Shown here one piece after another: positions 23,782 through 36,002 of a DNA stretch of 64,000 nucleotides. The DNA is from Plantago major (lineage: Eukaryota; Streptophyta; Magnoliopsida; Lamiales; Plantaginaceae): positions 93,515,352-93,579,351 of the forward strand of contig CM048841.1 in assembly GCA_026545765.1 (NCBI GenBank), read 5' to 3'. Position 1 is the first letter of the stretch, and the number at the start of each line of letters is the position of its first letter. The translations under genes were made by a program, and so were the position numbers. The notes beneath the pieces are model-generated. The model saw nothing but the letters and a program-made list of their open reading frames with translations. It ran no database searches and had not been told where the DNA came from.

Positions 23782-24186
23782 GTATGCAACTCTCTTCTTA
23801 CTGCGTGTTATGTCCTTTTGGTCATACTCCCCCGTTCTTTTACAAACAATCATTCTCATTCTCCAAATATGGCGTTCTTTTTAAAAAAAATTAACTTCCT
23901 TTTTTTGGAAACCAATATCTTCACTTATTAATTAGTTATACTCTCTCTTATACTTTATTTATTATCTCTCTTACTTCTTACTTCTGTCATTCACCAGCTT
24001 CCTCAATACTATATCCACAAATCATTTTTTATTCTCACATCTTAAACTTCGCGTCACGTACAAAGTGAATGTTTTTTATAGAGGGGGTAGTATTTAAAAC
24101 TAACCCTTCGCCCTATATGTCATTGTCAATCCTTGTTTTCTGATTCTCTCCATGGTCGGGTATTGACATTAGTTACTTCATTTCAG
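23782..24186 (+). other. 3' UTR intron of the RZ-1A-type gene
   Basis: A donor AACAG|GTATGC directly follows the stop codon, and an acceptor TTCATTTCAG ends at 24186. Because the junction lies less than 50 bases after the stop, the spliced transcript should avoid nonsense-mediated decay. Most of the intron is a Stowaway-like MITE. Confidence 0.65.
23827..24090. mobile_element. Stowaway-like MITE inside the RZ-1A 3' UTR intron
   Basis: The left end is TA followed by CTCCCCCGTTC. The right end is GAGGGGGTAG followed by TA. The termini are inverted copies with one extra base, and the dinucleotide TA is duplicated on both sides (23825-23826 and 24091-24092). Length 264 bp and no coding capacity match the Stowaway/Mariner MITE class. 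Confidence 0.75.
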
Positions 24187-24592
24187 GCTTTCAGCCCCTC
24201 CGTCCAAGGGGTGATGGGCGGTGTTTATGAAGATCACAGGGAACTCAACTTCTGTATCACTCCAGCTTATGATCTTTCCGTAAGATGAGGCTTTATATGA
24301 TGAATATTAAACGGATACTGTGTTACACCTTTCCGATTAAGTTTGCTGAACCACATTCTTGGTCTTTTATTTTCGTTTAGTTGCCATCATTGAGGATAAG
24401 CTTTTTTCATTTTGGATAATTTATTAGCTTCTTGTGTGATGTTTATTGCTTGGCCTTTTCGATACTATTTAGCTTTGTCGCGTGATGTTCAATGGAGTAT
24501 CTGGGGGAAATCCTGTGTATGCACACTCTGGGTTGGTTTTGTGCTTTGCATATCCTTCAATGAACTGGAAGTGGGCCGTTGACGATGAAGTG

Positions 24593-24662
24593 TAGCTCAG
24601 TTGGTAATACGTTCCCCTATAATAGGGGGATTCATTGTCACGGGGTAAATCGGAACCATTAT
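24593..24662 (+). pseudogene. Degenerate tRNA-like sequence, possible SINE head
   Basis: TGTAGCTCAGTTGGTAA matches a pol III A box and tRNA D-arm. It is followed by a stem-loop CCCC-TATAATA-GGGG shaped like an anticodon arm, then TGTCACGGGGTAAATCGGAA, a weak B box (GGTTCRANNCC expected). U33 is absent and no acceptor stem closes, so it is not a working tRNA. It could be a SINE head or decayed tRNA; no poly(A) tail or target duplication was identified. Confidence 0.4.
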
Positions 24663-24719
24663 TGCCGATCTTCGACTCTTTCTTTACGTCCTGTCCAATA
24701 GGTATCAAAGTTGTCATTT

Positions 24720-26549
24720 ATGTCTGTTTTTAAGCTAATGGAAGTAGCTTTCAAATCAAATTCCATAATTGACCAACTCCAACGTTTTGTCATTTTATAA
24801 AAGTCTCAAGCCAATTTCCATAATATATCTCACCATCACTTCTTTTCATGATATTTCCTTGTTCATTTTTCAGCTTTTTTCTTAACATGAATCTTACTGG
24901 AACGTGTTAGTGTTGATTAGCAATTGTCGTATGCTTTTATAGATTTTTAAAGTCCAGAGTAAGACAATCGTTCAATTATCAATTGCGTCGTGTTATGGTT
25001 CACTCATGTAATAATTCACAAAGATATAGTCAAAGGGAAAATATCATTTCTTGAAATTATCTAAAATGATAAGCAAAATAAATGAATTAAGCCGGTTTGC
25101 CTGCAACACTAAACTTAACATTGTTAACATCATTATGTCCCTCAGATCCGTAACTGATGGGAGTCCTTTTAAGACACCATGCTTTGCAATTGCATTTTAC
25201 GGAAATTGTATAGATAGACACTTGATGTGAGACAATTTTAAGTGTATACGCGAGTGTTAATCCTACATCACCATCTGCCTAAGTGTATAAACATTAAATC
25301 GTGCAACACAAGTTATATGCTTCATTAACAAACTATAATTTCAAGTATTTGTGATGAAATTGTGAACATTTAAATGTTGATAAGATTTGTGTATTTAGGG
25401 TGGAAAAGAGATGTAATATAGTAGTATCAAGTTTGACATCATATGGTACGTCCTTTATTTGCAAATATAGCAAGGGACAAAAATCCCCCTGTTAAGGGAC
25501 TGAAAAACAGAAAATTTAGTTACTCCTAGTCGGCCATTAATTGCATTTGGGTCCACTTGCCTACCTAATCTTGCAACATTGCACCACTTTTTCCTCAGAT
25601 ATGTACAACTTTGCATCTTACCCTTTCCAAATCTAATTTTTCCAAATTAGACTGCAACCCTGATTTCCTTAGCATGTTTTAAGGAGCATGTAGATGAAAT
25701 GCTTCATGTATGTTTCATGAGTCCTTTGAGTACTTCTAACTTAAAGTCACCCTTTTTATGAGCATAAGACTTGGACTTTTTGTTATATCTTTTCCCATAT
25801 CCCGCGGTGATGATTAACGAATCGAGTATCTAATTCATCGAGTTTGGCTCGAATTGTAAGTGAGCCAAAGCTCAGCTTGGATCATTAACGAATTGAGCTT
25901 ATCTCGGCTCATTGAAATCAAGCTTTGGTCGAGTTCGTTACTAAAATATAGTATACCTATAAATATAAATTAAAAAAATAACCAAACCGAGTCGAGTATA
26001 CTCAACTCGATAACAAAACGAGCACCAATTAGGAGAACACCCTTACCAAACGAGCCGAGCTCGTGCCTTAATGAACAGAGTCGGGTCGAGTCCTAGATTA
26101 CAACTCTCCCCGATTGAAAAAGAAGAATACCTATATATAACCCCCACCAGTTGCCACAAGTGACTAACTCGAGCATGGACCAACATATCAAAGGAAAGTC
26201 GGTTAACGAGTCTTTAATCCTCCTCTTTTCATACACTAGCATGAGATGGGAAATCTATTACAAAATCCAAGTTCCCATATAAATTATAAGCTTTTCTCCT
26301 CTAGAAGAGGCAAATACATAACCACAAACCATGAAAGGACATCCATTAAAGAAAGTTTGAGTGTGAAATGCTAAAGACAGTTACTACACAAACAAGGCAA
26401 GGGTTTGCACCCCCTCTACTTAACCTTTCATACACATACTTGAGACACAAGTTCCCCATATGTTTTGTTGTACACAAACTAAACTTGTCATTTGTCAACA
26501 CAAAAATGTCAACCAAATGAAAACACCTTTCACCAACTAACTCAACTCC
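24720..26549. other. Intergenic DNA, including a GAGCTCG-rich repeat block
   Basis: No gene is seen. From about 25810 to 26095 the sequence is dense in words such as CGAGTTTGGCTCG, GAGCCGAGCTCG and CAACTCG in both orientations, and contains GAACACCCTTA. This resembles the interior of a non-autonomous hAT element, but I could not define its ends or a target duplication. Confidence 0.4.
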
Positions 26550-26633
26550 ATGTATAAAAAAACCTTTTCAGCTGCTTACCTTCTCATTTCAACTCTTTCA
26601 CCCATCATAAACCCCTTCTTGTTCCTAAAACCA

Positions 26634-26655
26634 CCCCCCCCCCCCCCCCCCCCCC
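26634..26655 (+). repeat. Poly(C) tract, 22 bases, in the leader of the IDA-like gene
   Basis: Twenty-two uninterrupted C residues end 15 bases before the ATG of the IDA-like gene, so they lie in its presumed 5' UTR. The complementary strand is a G run. The length is likely variable or subject to read error. Confidence 0.9.
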
Positions 26656-26670
26656 AAATCAACTTCAAGA

Positions 26671-26907
26671 ATGAGAAAAACACCACTTTTTACACCCATT
26701 CTACTAGTCTTTTTGTTCGTGTTTACGCCTAATAATCATGCAGAGTGTGTTAGGGACACTCAAGTGTTCAAGATCAAGCCAGAGAGTAGAAGTTCGCCTC
26801 CGGAGAGTTTGTTTGAGTTGAAGCCGAAAAGAGTGCCTATACCGCCTTCTGGACCGTCCAAGAGGCACAATAACATCGGCGTTGATGGAAGAAATCGGTT
26901 TCCTTGA
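26671..26907 (+). CDS. IDA-like secreted signalling peptide precursor
   Basis: A 78-residue precursor in one exon. Residues 1-24 form a signal peptide (basic start MRK, hydrophobic core LLVFLFVF). A variable middle follows, then the conserved C-terminal motif PKRVPIPPSGPSKRHN (residues 52-67). Residues 56-67 match the 12-residue active PIP core of INFLORESCENCE DEFICIENT IN ABSCISSION (PIPPSAPSKRHN) with Ala changed to Gly. An 11-residue tail follows the terminal Asn. IDA/IDL peptides are cut from the precursor, hydroxylated and sensed by HAESA/HSL receptor kinases in the apoplast to drive cell separation or related growth responses. Its position next to PRAF matches Arabidopsis IDL5, so it may be that orthologue. 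The ATG at 26671 is the one that gives the signal peptide. Confidence 0.93.
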   Translation: MRKTPLFTPILLVFLFVFTPNNHAECVRDTQVFKIKPESRSSPPESLFELKPKRVPIPPSGPSKRHNNIGVDGRNRFP

Positions 26908-29232
26908 AGACGCAAGAATATATAACGTATACATACAAGTTCATGTGATGTGAGTATTTCTTTGAATAGTGATTTTTGACATGTTGATGATATATAGTTA
27001 TAGAAACACGTACTTTTTTCCTTTTTCCTTCTTTTTTTTTGGGTTGAGTTCAATAGTTGGATCGAGATACAATTGAGTACACATTTGACTTATTTGAAAT
27101 ATTTCTTCCATGATTTAATTAATTATTGAGAGAAATTAAATGTGTATTATATACACTAGCTTATTCCTGCTTATAGATCGACGTTGAGCCGCTTTTATGA
27201 AATAGGTGGAACATCGAATGTTTAATTACAAGAGTTAGCTAAACATCATATGGTGAGTAATTTACTAACAAAAATGTAGTATTAAAAATGTACATGTTTT
27301 TAAGCATATAATATTTGCAAGTAAATATATGTAATGTAATTTTAATCTATATGAGAGACATAATCTTACGAAGTTTGTAATCGATCTTTGGTGTAAATAT
27401 ATAACTTGTTTTAGATGGATTTGATCCCTCGGTGTGGAGCTAACATGTCAAAATCTAGTTTCCCTGTATCATTAACAAGGAACTTTGTCGCTGTAGAGAT
27501 GCTATGTAATATTGAAAGATGACTTGATCTCAACACTACTTAAAAGAGTTCGATTTTTTAAATGGGATGAAATTCTAACATCAATTTGAATGTTTGAACA
27601 TAAACCGTATATACTAGTAATACAGTTGTTAATTCTGTGCGTATATCAACATCACTCGTGCTTCAGTCTGTGCCTATATTTATCCCTGTTTTGGTGATAA
27701 GAAAACAGGCTCAGCTGGCTCAGCTCGTGGACCATTTTATTCTCCACTTGGCAGTATCTGCAAAACGAGTTAGTCAACTTAAATTGCATGTATATTCGTG
27801 AAATAAAAAACAATTGACTACTTAATTAAACAAGCTCAGCTCAATTTAATTATTCTGAGCGTGCAACTTTTGCCATGCAGTGGTGCACTACTGAAAGTCG
27901 CAAAATCGGCAGGCTAGATAGGATAATTTTGGATGGGAAGTATTTTGGACACACTTACACCATTTATACAAATGTGATACTATAGATTTTACTATTATTA
28001 TGAAAAATAAAGTATTTTACATTATTTGCTACTTACTAATACGAACCTCATACAAATGACCGCCTCTTCAAGAGACGAGACAGGATGAACATCATATTCT
28101 TTGTTTCAAACTTCATGTTTAATGTTTATATTTTTAGTATCAAACATCAATTCAATACTCCCAATCATGTGATATTTGTAGGCTGAAGATGTAATATTGC
28201 CTTAATAAACACATTACCTTTGTAGTTAAATATGTGATGTTAAATTGACCGGACCTCTCACAAAAGCTCGTCAATTATTTACACGGTTACACATTACAGG
28301 TAGAACCATAACCAGTAAGTAATGATTCCTTAGATTATCGACTTGAATGACAATTAGACTTCAATACCGATTAATTATGATGTAGTAGTAGTAGTTAGTT
28401 ATTTTAAAGTTAGAGCATTTGACAAGATTCCAACAAGGGAAGGCATCTCTTTATATAACTTCATCAGACCACAGATTGGATTTGCCAAGTGGAGCCATCT
28501 TCTAGCGATTTAATAGAGTACTGTAACATGAAAATTTTACAATTGAAAACTAGGGTTCCAAATGGCGCTTTGTAGAGACAATGTCACACTTGTGGTTTCA
28601 AAATGGCGTTTTATAGAGACGATGAAAACTTACAATGTCACACATGGTTTCGAAACATCGCTTGTACAACCGGAATTAAACAAAATTGGCTGCAAATTAC
28701 ACATGCATCCACCGTACGAGACTCCAACTTAACAAACTCGACTCGATCTTGAATTACAGTTTAACTAATCTCATATTGCAATGAACTAAACTAAGGATGG
28801 GTACGCATATGCAATTGGTACCACCACCTGTAAGCATAAGCAATATTCACAACTACCAAAAATTGACACCTTAGCATTAGTTTAGCTCAGTGCCAAACAA
28901 GTAACGAACTAAAAACTAGACAGACCCGCATCAATGCACAGTAAACAAATACTATTTCCCTAGTAACTGAAGATATAATGGTGCAAGGAAACTGAGAATG
29001 ATAATCAGCGACTTCAAAGGCAGATGATAGGCAATCTATATACACTACTCCAATCTGACAATAAATACCGCCTGGATGCCCTTAGAGGCGAGAAATAGCT
29101 AAAGAAAAAGAGACAAAAAGGCAACAAATTCAACAACATGGCCAAAAAATTAGGTGGGGTTTGCTTCCTCCAATTGCTTTTGCAATTACTTCAGCTCAAG
29201 AGTAAACCTTCATAACATGGGTTGTTACTTAC
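26908..29232. other. Intergenic DNA between the IDA-like and PRAF genes
   Basis: No gene is seen apart from the untranslated ends of the neighbours. Near 28558-28665 a phrase of about 50 bases is imperfectly repeated in tandem (AAATGGCG-TTT-TAGAGAC, then GTCACAC-TGGTTTC). The right end must include the PRAF 3' UTR. Confidence 0.5.
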
Positions 29233-32200
29233 CTAAATCTGGGAAGAAGGTGAAAGACCTCCCTCCGATCTTCGACCAGCCTGGCCAGAAACCGATGACT
29301 TGTCAGATCCACGCACATTATATTTCTCATAAACCTTCTCTCGGTTCTCTGACCACCATGTTTCCGCTTGGTGTTCCCCAAATCGCCTCCGGCTGCACAA
29401 ACAAAACATATGTTCATAACGTCGAGGAACTTATACCTAAACAACCTCAAGGCAGTATATCCTTCAGAAATTACAGTGATCCACTTCAGAAGATGTACAA
29501 TGTTAAGTAGAAAGTCAGATCATATTAAGTAGAAACAAGAGCTGATGTTCACATACCTGAAGCGTACGCGTTTAAGTTCTCTAGTTCCATCACGAAGGGC
29601 TACAAGGGTTATATAAACACCCGGTTCATACTGTTCGATCCATTCAGCTTCGATCTGGCTAGCATTACCAGGAACCACTGAATTTCTTGATTTCATGCCA
29701 TTTTCACTGTCCTGGTATGAGGATTCTTTGGCATCACCACAATCTGACACACTGCTCCTGTATGACTGGATGCTGTCACGACCATCACGAATCACGGAAT
29801 CAAAACGTTCATTTGTTCCATTAGAGGTGGCCAACCCATGCCCGTTGCTCCCAGAATCTTCACGAAGCAACTCAGATGAATTCTGCATTCCTTTTGAAGT
29901 ACCTGAATCAATCTTATCTCCATTTTCACCAGGATATTTTATCCCGTTGGTTTCTAATCCATTTGGCTGGTAAACGAGTTTGAGGCTTTCAGCTTCATAA
30001 GCCCCAGGTGGCAATCTCTCGGCCATATCTTTGAGCTGCAATGCCAAATAATTACAGGTCACTAAAAAACATGTTAAACCACTTCCAATACGGATAATAG
30101 AAAAACGGTTTATGAGGAGCTGTGCAACTAGAAACCATTGAGAAAACATGTTTCCAAACTTTCTTATCTCCCTTGAAGATCCATTTCTGAGGTCCTGGAG
30201 TCTACACTATTCGAGTTCATGTTAGAGCTGAACTATGGGAAGCCCACCAGTTGTACTTGGCATATAAACAATATAGAACTGTACTGGGGTAGAATTTGGG
30301 GGTTTAGGTGTTCACTTTTAAGTTTGTCCTGCATTATTTGAAAGTTTAGGCATTGTGATTTCTTGCAATATACCTTGTGCATTTTCTTTATAAATTTTGT
30401 TCTTTATTTTGGGTGTCATGAGATCAGTTGATATAGTATTCTTCACTCAACTTCAATTCTTCAACAAAATATATCAGACCAATTTGTAATAAATTCTGAA
30501 TTCTGATTCAGTCTTTTGTGCTTTAGTTGACTTAGTTATCCAAAAAATACAGTAGTATATTATTATTCAAATTGTGGTACACGGAAATTGATTTTACTTT
30601 AGTTATAACCTGTCTTCTGCTCTTATATTCTTCCCACGGCAATATTGCATTATTGATATCAAACATGACTTTCAGGATAGATATCATAATGTACAAATGC
30701 ATGTATGATGCATGGATGTGAAACTAAATCTAACCTGCGCTGTAAGTGACTTGATAACGTCTTTTGCTGCTTTACATTTAGCGGATTCCTCTGCAGCTAA
30801 AATCATTGCTTCCTGAGATTTCTTATCTGATTTCTGGATCTCCAACTCTTGGAATTCGCATTTACTTTTGAGGCTCTCCACCTAAAAATCAAGTCAATAG
30901 AGCATGAAAGTAAGTGATAATATCTATTTCTGAAATCTGATCCTGAGAGACATACAACTTTTGTAATTCAAGATGTACCTGCAAACGCAATTTATGCACT
31001 TCCTGATTTAGAAGCTCATTTGTCTTTTTTAAACTATCTGTTATGCTTTTGGAGAAGGAAAGCCCTCCGGTTGTGGGAACTGGTGTTGCAGATCTTGGAG
31101 GGCTTGGTTTTCTTGAGAAAGGTGACACAGCCCTTGAACTATAATTAGAGGGTGCATGAATTGGCTTTGGAACCATTCGGCGTGTATCTAACATGACAGC
31201 ATCTCTGAGTTGTGATAAAGATACTTGTGAGGAACGGCCTATGGAGAAAGTATCCGATTTCTTTCCTTGCTTGGCCGCTTTTGTATCCAACTGTTTAATC
31301 AAGTCAAAGTTAGATGGAGTTGCCGACTTGACCAGCCTTAAATCAGCCTTATCTAATCTATCTTTATTTTCCCCAGAAAGCCGTGGCACAGAATTTCTCC
31401 GACTGTGAACTCCCGCCTCAGCAACCTTACTTAATTTAACAAAACACGAATCACAGACACGGTGTGGTTTGTTGGGATTAGGTGCAAGTGCGGCACGAAG
31501 TGCTTTTTTGGAAGTGCATGAATGGCAGTGTACTAATCCGCAATTATAGCAATTATGCCTCTTTCTTGTGAAGCCGAAAGCTTGTCTACAGGCGGAGCAC
31601 TGGGACTGCTCGGCACCGGAAACCCATTTATGAAGACATATGGCAGAACTGTAATTCGAACCACATGCAATAAATTTAACGTGCCTGTCCTTCAAAGCTT
31701 CAACTAAAGTAGGTGATTTTCTGTCTTCTATATCTCCGTGGCCTAATCTCCCGTTCGCTCCTTTACCCCAAGTGTAGACCTCATTTTTGGATGTCAAAAC
31801 GGCCACATGATATGCACCACAAGATATTTCTTCAACAGATTCTCCCGAAAGCTTGTCGGCAACCAAACATGGCATTTTGCCGTCTGACTGAGGATTCCCA
31901 AGTTGGCCATACACTGTACTTCCCATAGTGAAAACACGCCCAAACGTAGTTAAACCAACTGTCAAACTATGCCCACATGCAACTTTATGAAAATTGTAAT
32001 CAATAAGCGCAGGAACGCAAGTGGGCTTCAGTCGTGGTTCTTTGTCACCATGTCCAAGACGATTTTTATCCCCATCACCCCAAGTAAATAACTTCCCGGA
32101 CGAAAAACTAGCACTAGATTGTGTTACAATAACCTCAACCACAGCAGCTGTATGCCATACTCCACATGCAACAGCTATTGTCCTCAAGCCTGACACAGAA

Positions 32201-35200
32201 TCCACTTCTCTCGGGTACGAGACATTTTCACGATTCCCATGGCCCAATACACCGAATGTTCCATCTCCAAATGTGAACAGTTGTCCAGTTGATGTTATCA
32301 AAGCTGTATGCCATGGTCCACATGATACCATGGCAATCTGAAGTCCTTCGAGTGGGCCTGCAATTCTTTTTGGTATCCAGTGACTGACATTGGTGCCGTG
32401 GCCAAGGAGACCGGCATTGTGCGTGCCATCACCCCATGTGTAAAGTTCACCGGCCATTGTGACAGCACAAGTGTGAAACTCTCCACATGCTACAAAATCG
32501 ACAGCACAAAAGGATAAGGATTCTAATAGACGAGGTTGAATTACATCTTTCCCAATTCCATGGCCAAGCCGTCCACCCAATTCTTCACCCCAACTGAAGA
32601 TTTCCCCTTGCCGTGTGACCAAAGCTGCATGCTTAACCCCACATGCAATATGATGCACGTCTAAAACAACATTACATTCTAAAGGTCTGGGAAGAAGAAC
32701 ATCTGTTCTCGTGCTAATGGAACTGGTGTTCTTATCTGGGCCAATCTTGACGATATTATCGCAAATGACTTCGCCCCAGATATATACATCACCTAAAGCA
32801 TCACAGTCATCTGGAGCGGAACCGTGACTTGAAGTGCTGGGCGCACTAGAAACACTAACCCGAAAAGTATCTGCACCAGATCCTTTTGCTTGCATATTTG
32901 TTTGAACCAAAGCTACATGTGACCGTTCTAACTGGCCTAGATTATCTGGACGATAGCTCTTTGGGGAAGCAATTACGCTTGAACTCACAGAAACCTCAGG
33001 AGAGCTAATTTCTATTGTTGCACTCACAGAACTGCTGCTTGGACTATTTGACGTCAAATCTTTGTTGTCCTGGAATCATAAAGAAACATATCTTAGACAT
33101 ACTTACCCACATGTTAGATTAATGAGCCGTATGTTGCAGAAAATGTGTGTTAATATCAGCAATGACACATCCAATCATACGTGCGCTACATATAATAACA
33201 AACTTTTGATGTAGACTTCCCAAGAGCTGCATTTTTGTGACATACAACTTGGACGTGGAAACGCCAGTTACAACTGCAGGCATAGTTAAGAGAGACACGT
33301 ACGTATAACGGGCACAGGACAACAAATCCAGGTCAAGTAATCATTCTCTAAGGTGATAAATGAGGGCCGACTCTGACCAAACATACTTCAATCTATTCTA
33401 CTCCAATATAAGGTTCGGTATCGTCCACGTTACTTAACAGCATTTAGCATATAAGTGACTTATCGTCAATTCCCTATCAAAGACCTGTAGTATTACTAGT
33501 ATTCTATAGTCTAAAGTCCAAGTAATTTAACAAGTTAAATTTGTGGTGAAGTAGGTTGAATCAAAGTAATAGACACGGCAAAAAAAACTTACATCAAAAT
33601 AGAGGCCACCATCATTCCACCCATCTATTTTTGAGCGATCAGCTTGACCAGATGAAATCAATGCTTTGAGACCAGCTATCCAGATTTCTGCCTCGACTTT
33701 GTCTTTGCAAATCTGGATTTTTAAAAGAAAAGGGTTAAACCAATAGCACATGGACAAACCAAAGGTTACGAAACCTGACTTGTCACCAACCAGGTCAAGG
33801 GATCTTTTCCCGTTGTTATATATGAGGGAGAAGGACAAGTAGTCCTTGTCAGGGCGCAAATATCGTTGAAAAACAGCCTGTTAATAAGTGCACCAAGAAT
33901 TTAAAAAATGCATTACTAGATGTGAGGCAGGTTCAAAAGTACTGAAGATGGCAAGTGCATATGGTATTATTCATCAGTTGCATAGAATAAGGTTCTCAAA
34001 ATCTCACAGTTCTCTGTCCAGGGATAATTTTTGAAACTGATGCTAACTTCAAACTTCGTTCACCACTATTAGAGATCCAAATTAGAGATGTTTCGTCCTG
34101 TACAATCCATATAGGAAAACATAAGAATAATGAAAATAGCTAAGACTGTGAATTGATCCTGAAAAAGAATAATCAAGACAGCCAATATAAAGTATATGAC
34201 GAAGTTTCACGTCTACGGAACACTGCAAAAATTATGTTACTCAGAAAAGTTGCATATGCTATATACCACAGCATAAATTTGCCAAAATTATTACATATCT
34301 ATCCACTAATTCATTGTTGAAGCTATTACTAAAATGGTGGAAATTTTATAACTAATCTATATGCCATTGCTCTGATCAGATGGTAATAAAAAATTAAGTA
34401 ACTTGATCATTATACATGATAAATATATTGGACTTACAATAGATAATCTAAACGGATAAACTTTAGGCTTTCCCTTACGACCATATTTGAGAAGTTGAGC
34501 ACCCTTCTTTAGTGCAATCAATGCCTGCACAAAGTGAAAGCCATTAGTCATGAGAACTACTGAAATAAAAATCACTAGGTAAGAATGCAAAAAAAATTAA
34601 ATGAGATGAGCATATCTTAAAGGAATTTTCAAATTATGGAATGTCTATACCCTTTTGAATCGCATAGTACACGTTAATAATCACAAGTTAATTTCTAAAG
34701 TTACTGATCCTCAACATCACTCAGAACCTAGTTGGACATCACGAGGATTTCAGAGGTAGGATGGCCTCTTGAAACCATAGGTGTAAAGCCTATTAAGTAC
34801 ATATTACTTCAATCAATGGATAACGGCCATTTTGCAAATAAATTGTGCTGGTATGGATCCGAAATTGATATATACTAGGTATATCCATATATAGCCTGTC
34901 TCAGTGGCATCTGCTTTCTTAGTTGGTGCTATATTGCCTGTGTCTGGCTAAAAGGACAAAAACAAAAAAAATAAATGCCTGGAGTACATCAAGTTTCTTC
35001 TACTCTTGCTGTCGACTTCAGTAAGTATCAGGCAGTCTCAACTAGTCTACATATTCTTAACGGTTTAGCACTTTGAAGCAGCACGTTCAACAGTTGAGGA
35101 TTGATCCCTGTCCAAGTATGAATACAGCCTAAAGAACTAAAGATGACAAATAATGTAGGCGAGTTGCTCAAATGGTATAACTGCATGATTTATATAAGCT

Positions 35201-36002
35201 AATATAACAAGCTGTTTCTATATGAAGAGAGGCAAATTTAGAAAATAGATTACTATATTTGTTCATGGTAAATTAACTCCTCGTGCTGAATCATCCCAAA
35301 ATAGTAAGAATTATTGACTGTCCGACACGCCGTTATCCAACTCCTTTCTCACTAGTTGTAATATTCCATCGTCTAGAATGTCAATGTCAACAAAAATTCT
35401 TTCTCCCCCAGTTCTTGCTAAATCTCTCGAACTAACAGGGACTCGGACAAGCTAATGGCTCTATCCCCAATCCAAAGAACTAACGAAAGACCATATGTCG
35501 TGTTCCTTTTGTCAAAATTGGTGATAATGCAGCCCCGTAAATCTTCAAAGGGGGATTCAAGCCGTATATGAGCAAATGTTAATTCCACAAGGGAATCTAA
35601 ACCACATCTATGACTGAAAATAGCCCCAGGTGGCTAGTAAAGGATCTCAAATGAGCAGCATTACTAAATATAGAATCTCAAATCCAAAAAAAACCGAAAA
35701 CCTAGGTACATTTCCTCCAAATCCTAAATCAATCATCCCACACCAGCTCACAATTTCTTCACAGCACCTTAATCACAAAAATCATAACAACAAAGCAACC
35801 ACAATAACAAATCAATAGCCCTCGTCAAGCCAACGTTTACCACCACCACCACGAAATAACAAGCACACAATCGAGCAACGGAATGGTAACATTTCGAGCC
35901 TAAGAAATCAAACAGAATAAAAATGAGCGGCAAGAGATACAGCTAGCTAGCTACCTGCTCTATGTCACGGTTCGCGTTCCCGTAACTAACAAGATCTGCC
36001 AT
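29233..36002 (-). CDS. PRAF family protein (PH, RCC1, FYVE and BRX domains)
   Basis: Nine exons: 36002-35955, 34524-34438, 34097-34008, 33877-33791, 33712-33593, 33069-30979, 30881-30735, 30035-29557, 29392-29233. The frame is continuous and gives 1,102 residues, the usual family length. Residues 1-144 hold a PH domain ([18 protein letters not shown]). About 237-625 are RCC1 repeats (repeated WGDG, LGHG and ACG-HT motifs) forming a propeller. About 628-690 is a FYVE zinc finger ([24 protein letters not shown]). A coiled coil lies around 810-890. About 1017-1080 is a BRX domain ([27 protein letters not shown]). PRAF proteins bind phosphoinositides, interact with small GTPases, and in Arabidopsis act with polarly localised partners in phloem and stomatal lineages. 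The stop TAG is directly followed by GTAAG, a possible 3' UTR intron donor. Each exon join was checked for GT-AG and phase. Confidence 0.95.

Noticed and set aside
23221..23884. Minus-strand Thr/Ser-rich and plus-strand Val-rich frames over the RZ-1A tail
   Set aside because: They are shadows of the GGN/CGN-rich Gly-Arg coding region.
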